Of a stretch of DNA of 64,000 nucleotides, positions 61,745 to 64,000 are shown piece by piece (the stretch's first letter is position 1; each line of letters starts with the position of its first letter). The notes beneath the pieces are model-generated. The model did no database searches, had not been told where the DNA came from, and saw only the letters and a program-made list of their open reading frames with translations. Source of the stretch: Methylobacterium sp. Leaf125. GTDB taxonomy: Bacteria; Pseudomonadota; Alphaproteobacteria; Rhizobiales; Beijerinckiaceae. Position numbers and translations under genes: made by a program. Location of the stretch: the NCBI RefSeq assembly GCF_001423085.1, contig NZ_LMNU01000003.1:59255-123254 (forward strand), in the 5' to 3' direction.

Positions 61745-62482
61745 ATGGGCTTTGCCACCCGTCTCGCCTCCGTGCTGGTCCTCCTCGCGGGGTGGCAGGT
61801 CGCGGCCTCGGCCGCGGGCTCGCGGCTGCTGCCGGCCCCCCTGGCGATCCTGGACTTCATCGCGCGCGAATCCGCCACCGGCGACCTGTGGTGGAACGTC
61901 GGCATCACCCTGGCGCGGGTCGGCATCTCCTTCTTCCTGGCGATGACCCTGGGCGTGCTCCTTGGGATCGCCCTGGGGCGCTCGCGCCGGCTCAACCTCG
62001 TCCTCGACACGCCCCTCCTCATCCTCCTCAACACGCCCGCCCTGGTGATCACGGTGCTGGCCTACATCTGGGTCGGGCTGAACGAGGCGGCCGCGATCGT
62101 CGCCGTGGTCCTGAACAAGCTGCCGAACGTCGCCGTGATCCTGCGCGAGGGGGCGCGCGGCCTCGATCCGCAGCTGGAGGAGATGGCGCGCAGCTACCGC
62201 TTCGACCGGCGGACCTGGATCGCGCACGTGCTGGTGCCGCAGCTCCAGCCCTTCGCGGTGGCGGCGGCCCGCTCGGGCCTGTCGCTCGCCTGGAAGATCG
62301 TGCTGGTGATCGAGCTGCTGGGCCGGCCCAACGGCGTCGGCTTCGCGATCAACTACTACTTCGTCCAGAGCCTGAACGTGGCGGCGATCCTCGGCTACAG
62401 CATCGTGTTCATGAGCGTGATGATCGCCATCGACATCCTCATTCTCCAGCGGCTCGAAGCCTATGTCCGACGCTGGCGCTGA
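61745..62482 (+). CDS. ABC transporter permease (SsuC/TauC type)
   Basis: 245 residues. Five to six helices and the EAA loop near LEEMARSYRFDRRTWIAHVLVPQLQPF; conserved NTPALVITVLAYIWVGLN and SLAWKIVLVIELLGRP. Typical inner-membrane subunit of an aliphatic-compound importer. Starts 45 bp after the SBP gene. Confidence 0.9.
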   Translation: MGFATRLASVLVLLAGWQVAASAAGSRLLPAPLAILDFIARESATGDLWWNVGITLARVGISFFLAMTLGVLLGIALGRSRRLNLVLDTPLLILLNTPALVITVLAYIWVGLNEAAAIVAVVLNKLPNVAVILREGARGLDPQLEEMARSYRFDRRTWIAHVLVPQLQPFAVAAARSGLSLAWKIVLVIELLGRPNGVGFAINYYFVQSLNVAAILGYSIVFMSVMIAIDILILQRLEAYVRRWR

Positions 62483-62492
62483 GGGGATGGCC

Positions 62493-63239
62493 ATGCCCGT
62501 CTCCGACACCGCGGATGCCGCCCTGCGGGTCGAGATCCTCCGCAAGGTCTATGGCGGCGGCGGCCCGGAGCCCGTGGAGGCGGTGCGCGACCTCGCCTTC
62601 ACGGTGACGGCAGGCGCCATCACCTGCCTGATCGGCCCCTCGGGGGCGGGCAAGACCACGACCCTGCGCATCCTCCTCGGCCTCGATCCCGATTATGAGG
62701 GGCGTGTCACGCCGCCGCCGGACGAAGCCGGCATCGCCATGGCGTTCCAGGAGCCGCGGCTGCTGCCCTGGCGCACCGTCGAGCAGAATGTCCGCCTCGC
62801 CCTGCCGCGTCCGGCGCGCGCGCATAACCTCGACGCCCTGTTCGAGTCCCTCGGACTGACCCCCTGGCGCGGCCGCTACCCGGGCGCCCTCTCGCTCGGC
62901 ATGGCCCGGCGGGTCTCGCTCGCCCGGGCGCTCGCGCAGAAGCCGCGCATCCTCATTCTCGACGAGCCCTTCGTCTCCCTCGACGACAACGCCGCGGCGT
63001 CCCTGCGGGGTTTGGTGGTCGCGGCGGTGGAGGCCTCCGGCATGGGCGTCCTGATGGTCACCCACAACGTCGCCGAAGCCCTCGAGATCGCCGATCGCCT
63101 GCTCCTGGTCTCGGGACGGCCGGCGAGCCTCCTGGGCACGATCGCCCTCGACCGACCACGGGGCCAGCGCGACCGCGGCTGGGTGGAGGCGAACCGAGCC
63201 TCCCTCGCAGGGCGATTCCCCAGCGTCATCGCAAGCTGA
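62493..63239 (+). CDS. ABC transporter ATP-binding protein (SsuB/TauB type)
   Basis: About 248 residues from ATG 62493, which has GAGGGG six bases upstream; 62463 and 62487 are alternative starts. Walker A CLIGPSGAGKTTTLR, Q-loop FQEPRLLPWRTVEQNV, signature LSLGMARRVSLARALAQ (a variant of LSGGQ), Walker B ILILDEPFVSLD and H-loop THNVAEA. The degenerate LSLGM signature is unusual but seen in this subfamily. Drives the importer encoded with the two preceding genes. Confidence 0.88.
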   Translation: MPVSDTADAALRVEILRKVYGGGGPEPVEAVRDLAFTVTAGAITCLIGPSGAGKTTTLRILLGLDPDYEGRVTPPPDEAGIAMAFQEPRLLPWRTVEQNVRLALPRPARAHNLDALFESLGLTPWRGRYPGALSLGMARRVSLARALAQKPRILILDEPFVSLDDNAAASLRGLVVAAVEASGMGVLMVTHNVAEALEIADRLLLVSGRPASLLGTIALDRPRGQRDRGWVEANRASLAGRFPSVIAS

Positions 63240-63911
63240 TTCGCCCTGGATCGGATGGCGCTCGCGCCCTCATCCGGCGATGTCCCCACTTCTCACAGAG
63301 CCTGATGCGGCGAGACCGCGCATCGGATGGGTCGGCCCCGGGGCTTTCCGGAGGCTGGATCCAGGCAACGCCCGCCACCGAACCGGCGAAGCCTTCTGAA
63401 ATATAATTCTGAAAACGAATTTTATTTCTCTGAGCTGCGGGTGCGTATCGCCTCGCTTACGATCAACACCCCTTCGCCCGCATGCCGTACCCTGCCAAGC
63501 TGAGGCTACATGCACTGAATGCATGATGATGGCGCCAAGGTGTTTAAAACGCTTTGTCTTAGCAATTTGAGATATTGCATCGCACAATCTCATGTCGCGA
63601 AGCGTGAGTTTGTCCGAATGTCGCGTGAGGGCTCACGAGGACTTGTGCGAAGCCTGGAAGCGCGGGGCGCAAGCGTGTTGACGCCGCCGGAATTTTTCTT
63701 AGAGTTCATTCAAGCTTCGGTTTCGAGGGGCGCCGCAAAGGGATAGCGGCCCCTGACTACACAGACCCCGTCCCGGCCTTTCACGGTTCGGACATAAGGG
63801 TTTGGCGTCCGCTACCGAGGCGAACCTATCCCTGTCGCAAACAGTCAGATCACGGCGTGATCCTGCGGATTTTCCGCATGATGACGGCTGTAAGATCTGT
63901 CGGAGGAATCC
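63240..63911. other. Long, partly AT-rich leader region of the xoxF-like gene
   Basis: 672 bp without a convincing gene. From about 63395 to 63660 the sequence is far richer in A/T than its neighbours (AATATAATTCTGAAAACG and TTTAAAACGC-type stretches), an outlier in this window. A short frame at 63519-63746 lacks a ribosome site and protein-like composition. It should hold the promoter and operators of the xoxF-like gene. Confidence 0.6.
63864..63878. promoter_or_regulatory. Perfect inverted repeat TGCGGA-TTT-TCCGCA upstream of xoxF
   Basis: Six-base arms pair perfectly around three T residues, 33 bp ahead of the xoxF-like ATG. Flanked by a short direct TGAT repeat. Candidate operator or leader hairpin. 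Confidence 0.5.
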
Positions 63912-64000
63912 ATGAGAGCGGTACATCTTCTCGCACTCGGCGCCGGCATGGTCGCTTCGACCACGGCGTTCGCCAACGAAGACGTCCTGAAGCGCACGGC
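63912..64000 (+). CDS. xoxF: XoxF-type lanthanide-dependent methanol dehydrogenase, N-terminal start (runs off right edge)
   Basis: The first 29 residues read MRAVHLLALGAGMVASTTAF then ANEDVLKRTA, matching the signal peptide and mature start of Methylobacterium XoxF1 (MRAVHLLALGAG..., ANES/EDVLK). GGAGGAA precedes the ATG by five bases. In this family the periplasmic PQQ enzyme oxidises methanol with a lanthanide cofactor. Only the leader is visible, so another PQQ dehydrogenase with a similar signal is possible but less likely. Downstream xoxG/xoxJ cannot be seen. Confidence 0.72.
   Translation, partial: MRAVHLLALGAGMVASTTAFANEDVLKRT

Noticed and set aside
63519..63746. 75-residue frame in the AT-rich leader of xoxF
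   Set aside because: No ribosome site, no homology-like pattern, composition differs from other genes here; kept as leader DNA.

Overview
The window is very GC-rich, densely coded alphaproteobacterial DNA, most likely from a Methylobacterium/Methylorubrum-type methylotroph. The strongest clue is the right edge, where the start of a XoxF-type lanthanide-dependent methanol dehydrogenase begins. Supporting clues are a complete very-long-chain-fatty-acid lipid A cluster (acpXL to lpxXL), a pink-pigment type carotenoid glycosyl-ester gene set, an HWE histidine kinase and a GlxA-type regulator. No phage, transposase or CRISPR array is visible.

Layout. 1-4.6 kb: 5' part of ccmC, an HWE sensor kinase, a Crp/Fnr regulator with two palindromes upstream, two small proteins. 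5.1-12.1 kb: an exported unknown protein, a RES-domain protein, a large class A penicillin-binding protein, and a GH13 amylase/trehalose-synthase-like gene broken by one in-frame TGA. 12.1-19.3 kb: DUF3892, an orphan HigA, a UbiB-type kinase, an MBL-fold hydrolase, a degenerate GyrB-like ATPase-domain protein, and gyrB. 19.4-27.3 kb: a periplasmic copper-handling block (two CusF-type proteins, multicopper oxidase, small lipoprotein, TolC-type channel, Cys/His-rich exported protein, DUF2231 protein with a His-rich tail) followed by an ECF sigma factor with its NrsF-type anti-sigma factor. 28.8-36.4 kb: acpXL-fabZXL-fabF2XL-fabF1XL-SDR-SH3-adhXL-lpxXL-DUF1223, closed by a 10-bp-stem hairpin. 36.5-48.8 kb: outer-membrane barrel protein, M29 aminopeptidase, FAD oxidase, FAH-family and NUDIX enzymes, two identical tRNA-Gly(GCC) genes, GlxA regulator/rhodanese pair, lytic transglycosylase/DUF2336 pair, nadK, cutA. 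48.7-56.5 kb: a tightly overlapping minus-strand operon of two CrtI/CrtN-type desaturases, a DUF2141 exported protein, an ABC-2 exporter, an acyltransferase and a glycosyltransferase. 56.7-64 kb: TrmH, MaoC, a CDF-like protein, metallophosphoesterase, pterin dehydratase, and a nitrate/sulfonate/taurine-type ABC importer ending next to xoxF.

How the genes work together. The lipid A cluster should build and transfer a C26-C28 hydroxy acyl chain; its two ketosynthases look like a catalytic/non-catalytic pair. The carotenoid operon has the enzymes expected for a glycosylated, acylated carotenoid and also carries an ABC exporter, which suggests coupling of pigment synthesis to placement in the envelope. 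The copper block contains periplasmic metal-binding, oxidising and outer-membrane parts but no inner-membrane copper pump inside the window.

Most unusual observations: a full-length GHKL-domain paralogue of GyrB lacking its catalytic Glu, encoded just upstream of gyrB; the exporter-containing carotenoid operon; the KAS/CLF-like pair; the Trp-to-TGA change in the GH13 gene; and a window-wide habit of short tandem repeats (units of 12, 15 or 18 bp inside genes, 12, 14 or 17 bp outside).
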